From the NCBI GenBank assembly GCA_949292785.1, contig CASFBK010000019.1:1-40527 (forward strand): a DNA stretch of 40,527 nt, read 5' to 3'. Positions 17,177 to 25,758 of this stretch are shown here, one piece after another; the stretch's first letter is position 1; each line of letters starts with the position of its first letter. Below the pieces are notes generated by a model. It saw only the letters and a program-made list of their open reading frames with translations. It was not told where the DNA came from and ran no database searches. The translations under genes and the position numbers were made by a program. The stretch is from an uncultured Eubacteriales bacterium. Its GTDB lineage: Bacteria > Bacillota > Clostridia > Lachnospirales > Lachnospiraceae.

Positions 17177-17962
17177 TTAATGTTCCATACATGTTCCATT
17201 TAATATCACATCATATTTATCCTCTTGAAATAGTTTCTCTCTTGCAATTCCAAATACCGGTTTTTCTAAATATACCGATACTTCTCCCTTTAGTATGTAC
17301 ATTCCTTCCAGCGTGACTGTTTCCAATAGTCCATGTTCCGTTCCAAGGGAATGATAGGGAATCAACCGAATCAACAGATTTCCGTCTGTCAACTCCTGTT
17401 CCAGTAATTCTCCTTTGATAATATGTACCGGACAATTCAAAACAGGGTCTTTCAGCAGATTCCCCGTATCCAGAAAGCCCCGCGCCTTCAGCTGCCGTTC
17501 TCCTGTTAGAATCAACAGTTCTACTACCGTATCTTTTTGCTTCTTCCAAAGTTCTGCCACTTTTTCTGCGAGAAAAATAAACGCTACTGCCCCGATTACT
17601 GCTACCCAGTAGCCCAGACTGCTGTTCCAGAGTCCTCTACTGAATTCCATAATTCCTCCCAAAAGAATCACCACCAAATAGGTAAAAAGATACTGCGTCA
17701 GAAATTCTTTGACCTTTTTACTCCCAAAACACAGAAAAACCATTAGGGGATTTATCACGAAATGCACCATGAACAAATAACAGGTATAACTTTTCATCAG
17801 AAAAAAACACGTCATGGCAGCTGCTGTTCCGAAAAAGCCAGCGACAAAAAGTCTTATGCCCCTTCTCTTCTGCTTCATAAGTTTTCCACAAACCCATAAT
17901 GCTACCGTGTCCATTGTGAAGTTTGTAGCAAACCAGATATCCGCGTATAGTTCATACTTCAC
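17177..17962 (-). CDS. spoIIGA: Sigma-E processing peptidase SpoIIGA
   Basis: The 261-aa membrane aspartic peptidase cleaves pro-SigE at the septum once SigF is active in the forespore. The N-terminal 135 residues form five hydrophobic segments. The C-terminal half is cytosolic, with the aspartic-protease motif ARGFLDTGN (D165). It would work as a dimer, in line with known SpoIIGA. Translation starts at GTG with AAGGGGG 6 nt upstream. The gene immediately precedes sigE. Confidence 0.95.
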   Translation of the reverse strand: MKYELYADIWFATNFTMDTVALWVCGKLMKQKRRGIRLFVAGFFGTAAAMTCFFLMKSYTCYLFMVHFVINPLMVFLCFGSKKVKEFLTQYLFTYLVVILLGGIMEFSRGLWNSSLGYWVAVIGAVAFIFLAEKVAELWKKQKDTVVELLILTGERQLKARGFLDTGNLLKDPVLNCPVHIIKGELLEQELTDGNLLIRLIPYHSLGTEHGLLETVTLEGMYILKGEVSVYLEKPVFGIAREKLFQEDKYDVILNGTCMEH

Positions 17963-17989
17963 TGAAAACCCCCTTTCTGACTTGTTTCC

Positions 17990-18023
17990 ATTATAGAATT
18001 GTTCTTATGATTTTTTTGTCAAA
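17990..18023 (-). promoter_or_regulatory. spoIIG-type promoter with Spo0A box
   Basis: Minus strand: TTGACA (18017-18022), a 21-bp spacer, TATAAT (17990-17995). A normal SigA promoter has about 17 bp. The plus-strand TTTTGTCAAA (18014-18023) matches the Spo0A box TTTTGTCRAA and covers the -35. B. subtilis spoIIG has the same layout with a long (22-bp) spacer and Spo0A bound at the -35, so this operon is probably switched on by Spo0A-P. Confidence 0.75.
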
Positions 18024-18117
18024 CTGTTGTCCCGTTTTGGGGAAATTCATTTACAAAATATTACAGACATTTTCATACTTCGCAAAAAATACAGGCTTCA
18101 AAGTACAGACCTTATGC

Positions 18118-18164
18118 GCAAAAAAAGGAAGTACCCGGTTCCACAAATCTAACCAGATACTTCT
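18118..18164 (-). terminator. Terminator of ftsZ
   Basis: Minus strand: GAAGTA..GGTT pairs with AACC..TACTTC around a 10-nt loop, then a T-rich tail (CTTTTTTT). It lies just after the ftsZ stop and before the spoIIG promoter. Confidence 0.75.
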
Positions 18165-18182
18165 ACTTTACTTTATTCCTAT

Positions 18183-19373
18183 TTACTTTCTTGTATTCTT
18201 CAAAAACTCCGGAATCTTAATGTCACGTTCCGGTATACTGCTCTCCGGCTTCTTCGGTCTCTGTAATCCTAAAGAAGACGCAGTCACACCCATTCCACCA
18301 GTTGTTGTATTCTGACTGGCGGCACTGGTATAAGAACCTATGGGACGAGTAGCTGACGCTGTAGTTCTCGTAGCCGCATTGGTGGTATACTTCATACTCG
18401 GCATAATCTTTGGAGCCGCAGCAACATCTTCCAATCCTGTTGCAATAACAGTAATGGTTGCTTCATCTGTCTTATTCTCGTCAAACTTCGCACCAAAGAT
18501 AATATTCGCATTGTCTCCTGCCAAATCCTGTACATAGCTTGCAGCATCATTGGCATCCATAAGAGAAATATCACCGGAAATGTTAATAATAACATGTGAC
18601 GCACCATTGATGGTAGTCTCCAGTAATGGGCTGGCAACCGCAAGCTTAACAGCCTCAATCGCTTTCTCATCGCCCTTGGCATTACCGATACCGATATGAG
18701 CCATTCCCTTATCCTTCATGACAGTCTGAACGTCTGCGAAGTCAAGGTTAATGAGTGCAGGTAAGTTAATCAGGTCTGTAATTCCCTGTACTGCCTGCTG
18801 TAATACTTCATCTGCCTTCTTCAATGCATCCGGCATGGTCGTACGTCTGTCTACAATCTCTAATAACTTATCGTTTGGAATTACGATTAACGTATCCACA
18901 CTGTCCTTTAATCTCTCAATTCCGCCAAGTGCATTCACCATACGAGCCTTTGCTTCAAACTTAAATGGCTTGGTGACAACACCAACGGTCAGAATCCCCA
19001 TGTCCTTGGCAATCTTTGCAACGACCGGAGCTGCTCCGGTTCCGGTTCCACCGCCCATACCGCAGGTTACAAACACCATATCTGCACCCTTGATAGCTGC
19101 GTTCAGTTCTTCGCTGCTCTCTTCTGCTGCCTTTTCACCGATTTCAGGCTGCGCACCTGCTCCCAGTCCCTTGGTCAGCTTTTCGCCAATCTGAATCAGG
19201 GTCGGCGCCTTACAAAGGGCTAATGCCTGCTTGTCCGTGTTGATTCCAATAAATTCAACACCACCGATATTTTCATCAATCATTCTATTTACTGCATTAT
19301 TTCCAGCTCCCCCAACACCAATTACGATGATTTTAGCACTGGAATCTGCTTCACTTGTCATAATCTCCAGCAA
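18183..19373 (-). CDS. ftsZ: Cell division protein FtsZ
   Basis: The 396-aa tubulin homologue forms the Z ring. [26 protein letters not shown] and the tubulin signature [13 protein letters not shown] are present, followed by NPDAL-equivalent catalytic T7 loop residues ([10 protein letters not shown]). A variable Thr/Ala/Ser-rich linker (about 320-375) and a C-terminal peptide IKIPEFLKN, which binds FtsA or SepF, end the protein. The start is set at TTG 19373, because AGGAGG lies 7 nt upstream within an in-frame extension to ATG 19397. Transcription ends at the terminator at 18118-18164. Upstream ftsQ is 112 bp away, so an own promoter is likely. Confidence 0.97.
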   Translation of the reverse strand: MLEIMTSEADSSAKIIVIGVGGAGNNAVNRMIDENIGGVEFIGINTDKQALALCKAPTLIQIGEKLTKGLGAGAQPEIGEKAAEESSEELNAAIKGADMVFVTCGMGGGTGTGAAPVVAKIAKDMGILTVGVVTKPFKFEAKARMVNALGGIERLKDSVDTLIVIPNDKLLEIVDRRTTMPDALKKADEVLQQAVQGITDLINLPALINLDFADVQTVMKDKGMAHIGIGNAKGDEKAIEAVKLAVASPLLETTINGASHVIINISGDISLMDANDAASYVQDLAGDNANIIFGAKFDENKTDEATITVIATGLEDVAAAPKIMPSMKYTTNAATRTTASATRPIGSYTSAASQNTTTGGMGVTASSLGLQRPKKPESSIPERDIKIPEFLKNTRK

Positions 19374-19485
19374 GGTTCTTCCTCCTTTTGTCCTCATTTA
19401 TCCAAATATAAACTCTTATACAATATAGTATAATTTTTTTGCTAATTAATCAATAAAAATTTTTAATTTTACAAAACTTTTTCTC

Positions 19486-20232
19486 TTATTGTGCCTTTTC
19501 AAAGCTAATATCTGTTGTATCTTCCGTCCAGCTTTCTAAATGCAGCGTACCTGTCTGCCCCTCAAGCTTTGGCATAATATAAGATAATCTTAATATTTTT
19601 TCATTCAAATGCTGTGCCTGTCCCAGTAAAACAGTAATGCTTCCATAGCTTAGTGTATAGCTTCCCTCCTTACTGTAATTGATGCTCTCCGGTACCAGTT
19701 GGTATTTTTTCAGGCTCTGGGTAAGAGACAACAGGTTCTTTAACACACTTTTTCCTTTGATAGGCAGCTTCTCGTATAATACGATTTCTTCTACGTCCAG
19801 TCCTGTAATCCTTGGTACACCTGCAATGACATCCGAAGACATTTCTACTACGAGTCCATCCTTGTCAAAATATGCGTTCTGCCCTAAGGATTCCATATAG
19901 ACACAGCCCAGAATTCCCTTTTCATATACTTTTATTTCCAGTATATGAGGAGATTTCAACGAAACCTCCATCGTATCCACAAAGGGAATATCTTCCGGCT
20001 CTACAAATTTGTTTTTTAAATATACATAAAGACTGTTCCAGGAATATTCATCCTTCAGCACCCATTCCTTAATGGTTTCATCCGAGCTGTTCACATTCCC
20101 GGTGATTTCCACCTTTTTTACCGTAAATACTTTTATTACCACCAGTGCGCCAATGGCAAGCAGTGATAATATAATCAGGCATACTGCAAGACGTACTTTC
20201 CATCTTTTTTTCCTTTTTCGTTCTTCCCTCAT
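19486..20232 (-). CDS. ftsQ: Cell division protein FtsQ/DivIB
   Basis: The 248-aa bitopic protein has a basic cytoplasmic tail (MREERKRKKRWKVR), one membrane helix (LAVCLIILSLLAIGALVVI) and an extracytoplasmic POTRA domain beginning VKKVEITGN. It stabilises FtsL and the divisome PBP. AGGAG at 7 nt upstream supports the start at 20232; the frame is open to 20286, but that part lies within ftsW. Its start overlaps the end of ftsW by a few bases through a coupled TGA..ATG arrangement. murG and murB, which separate ftsW and divIB in Bacillus, are absent. Confidence 0.92.
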   Translation of the reverse strand: MREERKRKKRWKVRLAVCLIILSLLAIGALVVIKVFTVKKVEITGNVNSSDETIKEWVLKDEYSWNSLYVYLKNKFVEPEDIPFVDTMEVSLKSPHILEIKVYEKGILGCVYMESLGQNAYFDKDGLVVEMSSDVIAGVPRITGLDVEEIVLYEKLPIKGKSVLKNLLSLTQSLKKYQLVPESINYSKEGSYTLSYGSITVLLGQAQHLNEKILRLSYIMPKLEGQTGTLHLESWTEDTTDISFEKAQ

Positions 20233-20236
20233 CCTG

Positions 20237-21355
20237 TCACTCCTGTTCCAGCCGTATTCCTCTGGATACGCTAAGTACCAATCCAATCTCCGCCAGCAAG
20301 AACAGCACGGAGGTACCTCCGTAACTAATCAACGGCAGGGAAATACCAGTATTTGGTATCGTATTGGTTACAACGGCAATATTTAAAATGACCTGAATGG
20401 CAATATGCGCCATGACACCGGTCACAAGCAGCGCTCCATATAAGTCCTGGGCATTATTGGCAATTACCATAAAACGCCAGATTAAAATGACAAACAGCAG
20501 GATGACGCATATGGCGCCAAAAAGACCTAACTCTTCACAGATAATGGAAAAAATCATGTCATTTTGTGCTTCCGGTACGAAGCCTAACTTCTGCATGCTG
20601 GCCCCCAGCCCTTTTCCAAAGAGTCCTCCGGAACCAATGGCATATAAGCCCTGCAGGGTCTGATAGCCTTTCTCATATTTTTCCGGATTCAGCCAGATTT
20701 TAAGACGCTCCGCACGGTAACTTTCCAGCATGATAAATGCCGCTCCGAACACAATTACCACACCTGCCATCACCACGAACTGCATATATTTCGGACTTGA
20801 TACAAATACCAATGCAATGGCAATACCCAGAATGATAATCGCCGTACTTAAGTTTTCCGAAGCTACGATAATGACCATGGGCATAACCATAATCATAACC
20901 TTTACCAGGGAGGAAAACTTTCCCATCTGCTTTGGCATCTCACTGATGACGGATGCCAGAAATACAATAATGGCAAGCTTTGCAATCTCTGAGGGCTGAA
21001 TGCTGAGCGGTCCGATTACAAGCCAACGCTTTGCACCATTCAGCTCTGCTCCCACAAAAAGAACCAGCGTACAAAGCCCGAATGCTCCTATGTATGCCAA
21101 AAGCCAGAATTTCTTCCAGATTCGGTAATCAATTCTTGAAATCACAAACATTCCCACCAGTCCTAAGACGGTTGCCTGTATCTGCTTTCGTAAATAGTAA
21201 GTTCCATCCCCGAATTTAATCTGCGCATTGTAGGAACTGGTACTGTAAAGCATCACCAGTCCGAAACAAATCAAAAACAGAATGATAATCAACAGACTGT
21301 AGTCAAAATATCGAATATTCTTTTGTCGTTTGTCCTTAACCTGTTCTCTGCTCAT
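20237..21355 (-). CDS. ftsW: SEDS peptidoglycan polymerase FtsW/SpoVE
   Basis: The 372-aa SEDS protein has about ten membrane helices. Signatures include GAKRWLVIGPLSIQPSEIAKLA, SENLSTAIIILG and the C-terminal NTGISLPLISYGGTSVLF. SEDS proteins polymerise lipid II glycan with a partner class B PBP. The two PBP genes in this cluster suggest it serves division and perhaps spore cortex synthesis, as SpoVE does. It lies 21 bp downstream of murD. Confidence 0.93.
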   Translation of the reverse strand: MSREQVKDKRQKNIRYFDYSLLIIILFLICFGLVMLYSTSSYNAQIKFGDGTYYLRKQIQATVLGLVGMFVISRIDYRIWKKFWLLAYIGAFGLCTLVLFVGAELNGAKRWLVIGPLSIQPSEIAKLAIIVFLASVISEMPKQMGKFSSLVKVMIMVMPMVIIVASENLSTAIIILGIAIALVFVSSPKYMQFVVMAGVVIVFGAAFIMLESYRAERLKIWLNPEKYEKGYQTLQGLYAIGSGGLFGKGLGASMQKLGFVPEAQNDMIFSIICEELGLFGAICVILLFVILIWRFMVIANNAQDLYGALLVTGVMAHIAIQVILNIAVVTNTIPNTGISLPLISYGGTSVLFLLAEIGLVLSVSRGIRLEQE

Positions 21356-21376
21356 ACCAGCACTCCTGACCCTTTA

Positions 21377-22744
21377 TTACTCCTTCAATGCTCTTGCCAT
21401 TTCTTTAAACATATCGCCTCTCTGCTCGTAATTTTTAAACATTCCCCAGCTTGCACATGCCGGCGAGAGCAATACTGCATCGCCGCTTTTTGCATTCTGG
21501 TAGCACACATCTACCGCTTCCTGTAAGCTTTCCACAAATACAATATCATCTTTCGGATATCCTTTTCTTATGGCTGTTTCTGCAATTTTTTCTCTGGTTG
21601 CTCCTAAAAGCACCAGCTTCTTTACCTTTCCATCAAAAGATTCTATCCATTCATCGTATTCGGAATCCTTATCATAGCCTCCTCCAATTAAAAGAGTGGG
21701 CCATTCCATAGCGCGGATTGCCTGAATGGCAGCATCCGGATTGGTTCCCTTAGAATCGTTATAGAAACGTACGCCGCGTTTTGTTACCACATATTCTATT
21801 CTATGCGCAACTGCGGTGAATCGAACCAGAACTTCCCTTATTTTCTCCATTGGTACACCAAAAGCAAGCGCCATGGCAGTGGCTGCCATTACATTTTCAT
21901 AATTGTGTCTTCCGATGAGCTTTAGGTCTTTTACATTACATACCACGGTCTTTGTATCACCACCGTTCCAGATAATCTCTTCCCCATCCAGATAGATTCC
22001 GGAAGAAAGTGCTCTCTGACTGCTGAAAAACAGAACCTTTGCCTTTGTCTCCTCTGCGAAGCTACGCAATACTTCATCCTCGTAATTCAACACGCATACC
22101 TGTTCTTTTCCCTGATTCTTAGTGATACATTCCTTTGCCAGAATGTAATTTTCCATGGTATGATGGCGGTTCAGATGGTCTGGTGTAATATTCAGGATAG
22201 CTGATACCTGCGGACAGAATTCATGTACTGTTTCCAACTGAAAGCTGCTGATTTCCGCTACGGTAACAGAATTTTCCTCTGTATCAGTTACTACACTGGT
22301 ATATGGAATTCCAATGTTTCCCACTACCTGTACCTTTTCACAGTAGTTTTTCATGATTTCGCCAAGCAAAGCCGTGGTTGTTGTCTTTCCATTGGTTCCG
22401 GTAATGGCTAATACCTTTCCCTTTTCAAAATGATAAGCAAGTTCAATTTCTCCCCAGATCTGAAGCCCAGCCTCCCGCATCTGAAGCACTACCGGAATAT
22501 CCGTAGGAACTCCGGGACTCAACACTGCAATGTCGCAGCTGTTTATTTTTGTCTCAGGAAGTGTTCCCAACACAATCTCTACCTCTTTTAACAACGGAGA
22601 TTTTTCTCTGATTTCCTGTTCCTCTAATGCTTCATTTCCATCATAAAGTAATACTTCCAGATTCTTTTTTACCAGAAGCTCTGTTGCGGCAATACCGCTG
22701 ATTCCGGTACCTACTACCAGAAATTTCTTTCCTTCTATATTCAT
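21377..22744 (-). CDS. murD: UDP-N-acetylmuramoyl-L-alanine--D-glutamate ligase
   Basis: The 455-aa cytosolic Mur ligase adds D-Glu to UDP-MurNAc-L-Ala using ATP. The N-terminal Rossmann-like domain has FLVVGTGISGIAATELL and VLSPGVP. The ATP loop is AITGTNGKTTTTALL. Central motifs NITPDHLNRH and AHRIEYV follow; the C-terminal domain has FYNDSKGTNPDAA and ends LSPACASWGMFKNYEQRGD, typical of MurD. Size is normal. It follows mraY by 13 bp. Confidence 0.96.
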   Translation of the reverse strand: MNIEGKKFLVVGTGISGIAATELLVKKNLEVLLYDGNEALEEQEIREKSPLLKEVEIVLGTLPETKINSCDIAVLSPGVPTDIPVVLQMREAGLQIWGEIELAYHFEKGKVLAITGTNGKTTTTALLGEIMKNYCEKVQVVGNIGIPYTSVVTDTEENSVTVAEISSFQLETVHEFCPQVSAILNITPDHLNRHHTMENYILAKECITKNQGKEQVCVLNYEDEVLRSFAEETKAKVLFFSSQRALSSGIYLDGEEIIWNGGDTKTVVCNVKDLKLIGRHNYENVMAATAMALAFGVPMEKIREVLVRFTAVAHRIEYVVTKRGVRFYNDSKGTNPDAAIQAIRAMEWPTLLIGGGYDKDSEYDEWIESFDGKVKKLVLLGATREKIAETAIRKGYPKDDIVFVESLQEAVDVCYQNAKSGDAVLLSPACASWGMFKNYEQRGDMFKEMARALKE

Positions 22745-22757
22745 ATCTTTTCCTTTC

Positions 22758-23723
22758 TTATAATGCCAACAGCCCTATCAGGCAAAGAAGAGCTGTTATA
22801 ATGGAAAACACTGCCACGACTCTTGTTTCTGACCATCCGCCCAATTCAAAATGATGGTGAATAGGCGCCATACGGAAAATTCGTTTTCCTCCGGTCTTTT
22901 TAAAATAAGTTACCTGAATCATAACAGATAACAGTTCTACCCAATAAATCAATGCCACAATCAATATAAAAATCGGCATCTGCATCATGTAAGCAGTTGC
23001 TGCTACAAATCCTCCTAAGGCAAGAGAGCCGGTGTCTCCCATAAACACGCTTGCCGGATAAACATTAAATAATAAAAATCCAAGAAGTGCTCCTACGACT
23101 GCACAGGTGATAGGTTCAATCCCGCTATTGGTTCCGATTGCAACTACAGTAAAGAATGTTGCAATCAACACGGTAACACTAGAAGCCAATCCATCCAGAC
23201 CATCGGTGAAGTTTGCTCCGTTTACGGTTCCGATAATTGCAAGAAACATAACAGGAATTGCAAGCCATCCTAAATTCAGATAAATTCCGTTTTCCACTCC
23301 TCCGGTAAAGGGTACCAGCATAGTCAAAGGAACCTCTGAATATTTTATCATGTAAAAAATAAATACTGCTGTTACCACAATCTGCCCCAGCATCTTCTGC
23401 CATGGAAGCAGTCCGTCTGATCTTCTTAACACTACCTTTAAATAATCATCCAAAAATCCAATAATTCCAAAACCCATGGTTACAAAAAGAATGGGAATGA
23501 TTTTCGGATAATCCTTCATATAAAACAAGGATGTAACGATAATCCCAGCCAATATCATAAGACCGCCCATGGTAGGAGTTCCCGCTTTTTTCAGATGAGA
23601 CTTCAGCTCTTCTCTCTCTGTCTGCCCTATTTTCAATCTTCGTAACACCGGGATAACGACCGGTCCTAATACGGCTGTGATTGCAAAGGCAATCAATACC
23701 GGAATAATTACTTTCTGTGCCAT
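22758..23723 (-). CDS. mraY: Phospho-N-acetylmuramoyl-pentapeptide transferase
   Basis: The 321-aa integral membrane enzyme makes lipid I from UDP-MurNAc-pentapeptide and undecaprenyl phosphate. It has about ten helices. Conserved motifs are KKAGTPTMGG, GFLDDYLKV, NGANFTDGLDGLAS (catalytic Asp), FMGDTGSLALGG and MAPIHHHFELGGWSE. Its own promoter lies upstream, so mraY-murD-ftsW-ftsQ can be expressed apart from the PBPs. Confidence 0.96.
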   Translation of the reverse strand: MAQKVIIPVLIAFAITAVLGPVVIPVLRRLKIGQTEREELKSHLKKAGTPTMGGLMILAGIIVTSLFYMKDYPKIIPILFVTMGFGIIGFLDDYLKVVLRRSDGLLPWQKMLGQIVVTAVFIFYMIKYSEVPLTMLVPFTGGVENGIYLNLGWLAIPVMFLAIIGTVNGANFTDGLDGLASSVTVLIATFFTVVAIGTNSGIEPITCAVVGALLGFLLFNVYPASVFMGDTGSLALGGFVAATAYMMQMPIFILIVALIYWVELLSVMIQVTYFKKTGGKRIFRMAPIHHHFELGGWSETRVVAVFSIITALLCLIGLLAL

Positions 23724-23796
23724 TTCCTTACACCTCTCAATTTACGATGTTTTATGCTCACCGTATCTTTCTTTTTTATCTTCATATAACTTTTCA

Positions 23797-23825
23797 ATTA
23801 TAAAACCTTTCCTTATTTTATGCAA
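23797..23825 (-). promoter_or_regulatory. SigA-type promoter of the mraY-murD-ftsW-ftsQ segment
   Basis: Minus strand: TTGCAT (23820-23825), 17-bp spacer, TATAAT (23797-23802), in the 116-bp gap after the second PBP gene. Confidence 0.8.
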
Positions 23826-23839
23826 GTCTATTTCCCCAT

Positions 23840-25693
23840 TTACTGTTCTGAATCTGTGGTTTCCGGCTCTTCTACCGTCTCTTCCTTTTCGATACCAAGA
23901 TACGGAAGGATATTGGAATAAATATCCTTTACCACCGGAGCTGCTATGGTTCCTCCATAGTAGACTCCCTGGGGATTGTTGATGATTACCATGGTCAGCA
24001 CCTGCGGGTCATCTGCCGGTGCAAATCCTAAGAAGGATGAGATATATCTATGTGCACTTCTTGGCAGTGTCTGAGAAGTGGCTGTTTTTCCGCCAATGGA
24101 ATACCCTTCTATATACGCTTTGTTACCGCCGCCCTCTGCCACTACCTTTTCTAACAGTGACCGCATGGTGGCGGAGGTTTCTTCACTTACAATTTGTTCT
24201 CCGGTGTCATACTGAAAAGTTTCCACTACATTTCCCTGGTCGTCACGGATATCCACACCAAAATGAGGTGTTATCCGGGTTCCTCCATTGATAAGGGAAG
24301 ATACCGTAGTTGCCAGCTGAATCGGTGTTACCTGAAAGGACTGTCCAAAGGATATGGTTGCAAGCTCTACCGGACCTACATTTTCTTTTTTATGCATAAT
24401 AGTAACTGCTTCTCCGGGCAGGTCAATTCCGGTCTTATTTAAAAGTCCAAATTGCTGGAAATACTTGTAAAAGTTATCTACGCCTAACCGCAAGCCTACT
24501 TCAATAAACACAGGGTTACAGGAATTCATGATTCCCTGCGTAAAAGTCTCTGCTCCGTGGCCTGCCACTTTAGCGCACCGAATTCTACGGTCTTCTACCA
24601 TTTTATACCCCGGACAATAAAAGTTGTCATTTACAGTTACCACTCCTTCTTCTAATGCTGCGGATGCGGTAATGACCTTAAAGATGGAACCCGGCTCATA
24701 GGTATCATTGATACACTGGTTACGCCACATCTGATTCAGTAAGTCCTGTGTGTTTTCTGCGGTAAGCACTCCTGAGGTCTCCTGAGTTTCCCCGGTATTT
24801 TCTTCTGTGGCATTTTCTTCTGTGGTGTTTTCCTCTGCGGCATCTTCCCCGGTGGTGTTTTCAGTTGGAGATTCCACCAGTGTAAATGGCTCATTCAGGT
24901 TGAACTCGGGTACATTTACCATTGCCATAATCTCTCCATTTTTTGGGTTCATGACAATCACAGAAACGCTATCTGCAGACTTTTCTTCCATCACCCGCTT
25001 TGCTGCCTGTTCGCAATACATCTGTATGTTATAATCCAGGCTGATATGAAGATTATAGCCATCTACCGGCTCCTGCCGGCGTTCCCCAGCATTTTCAATT
25101 TCGACTCCTCTTGCATCTGTCAGTGTCAGTATCTTTCCATTGGTGCCTTTCAGATAATCCTCGTACTTTACTTCCAGTCCGATAATTCCCTGATTATCTC
25201 CTCCGGTAAATCCCAATACCTTAGAGGCAAGCGAATCGTATGGATAATAACGCTTATAGTCTTCGTCCACCTTTACCCCCGGAAGCTTATACTCCCGAAT
25301 ACGGTCCCCGGTGTCCTTATCCACATTTGCCTTCACCCGCTCAATAGAGCTGACCTTTTCTACCCGCTTTCTTACCTCCGCTTCTTCCATTCCTAATTCC
25401 TTTGACAGCACCCGGATAATCTCTTCCGGGTCTTCTATCTGACTATGAATGACCGAAATGGTACAAACAGTACGGTTCGTAGCAAGCACTGTGCCATTGG
25501 CATCTAAAATCTTTCCCCGCGCTGCCTTAATATCTCTTTCTCTTTCATGTAAATCTTCTGCCTGCTGCCCATAATACTGGGAACAAAAAATCATCAGATA
25601 TACCAGACGTCCTACCAAAATACCAAGCACCAGCATAACACCAGCAAACACAATCAATATTTTCTTCCGGTTATACGTTTTATTACGAAACAT
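23840..25693 (-). CDS. Class B penicillin-binding protein, SpoVD-like
   Basis: About 617 aa: one N-terminal membrane helix (ILIVFAGVMLVLGILVG), a PBP dimerisation domain, and a transpeptidase domain. Catalytic SIFK (Ser341 from the first ATG), SCN (396-398) and KTA (541-543) are visible; the third motif is normally KTG. An acidic Thr/Glu/Asn repeat (about 280-312) is inserted before SIFK. The PASTA domain of Bacillus SpoVD is absent. As second of two tandem PBPs it matches spoVD by position. The first ATG (25708) has no ribosome site; ATG 25693 has GAGG at 9 nt, which lies in a hairpin (25701-25748). Confidence 0.85.
   Translation of the reverse strand: MFRNKTYNRKKILIVFAGVMLVLGILVGRLVYLMIFCSQYYGQQAEDLHERERDIKAARGKILDANGTVLATNRTVCTISVIHSQIEDPEEIIRVLSKELGMEEAEVRKRVEKVSSIERVKANVDKDTGDRIREYKLPGVKVDEDYKRYYPYDSLASKVLGFTGGDNQGIIGLEVKYEDYLKGTNGKILTLTDARGVEIENAGERRQEPVDGYNLHISLDYNIQMYCEQAAKRVMEEKSADSVSVIVMNPKNGEIMAMVNVPEFNLNEPFTLVESPTENTTGEDAAEENTTEENATEENTGETQETSGVLTAENTQDLLNQMWRNQCINDTYEPGSIFKVITASAALEEGVVTVNDNFYCPGYKMVEDRRIRCAKVAGHGAETFTQGIMNSCNPVFIEVGLRLGVDNFYKYFQQFGLLNKTGIDLPGEAVTIMHKKENVGPVELATISFGQSFQVTPIQLATTVSSLINGGTRITPHFGVDIRDDQGNVVETFQYDTGEQIVSEETSATMRSLLEKVVAEGGGNKAYIEGYSIGGKTATSQTLPRSAHRYISSFLGFAPADDPQVLTMVIINNPQGVYYGGTIAAPVVKDIYSNILPYLGIEKEETVEEPETTDSEQ
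24773..24868 (-). repeat. 15-bp tandem repeats coding an acidic TEEN-type stretch
   Basis: Inside the SpoVD-like gene four to five imperfect 15-bp units encode five-residue steps of the kind EENTT, EENAT, EENTG. They form a low-complexity acidic insert in the transpeptidase domain. Confidence 0.75.
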
Positions 25694-25700
25694 ACGTGAA

Positions 25701-25748
25701 AACCTCATAAAAGCAATTACTATAATCTATTACATCTTTTATGAGGTT
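25701..25748 (-). promoter_or_regulatory. Hairpin covering the ribosome site of the SpoVD-like gene
   Basis: Perfect 13-bp arms (25701-25713 and 25736-25748) enclose a 22-nt loop. In the transcript the 3' arm contains GAGG and the first ATG of the PBP gene; the 5' arm CCTC pairs with GAGG. No T run follows, so it is not a plain terminator. Confidence 0.6.
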
Positions 25749-25758
25749 ATGTACCATT

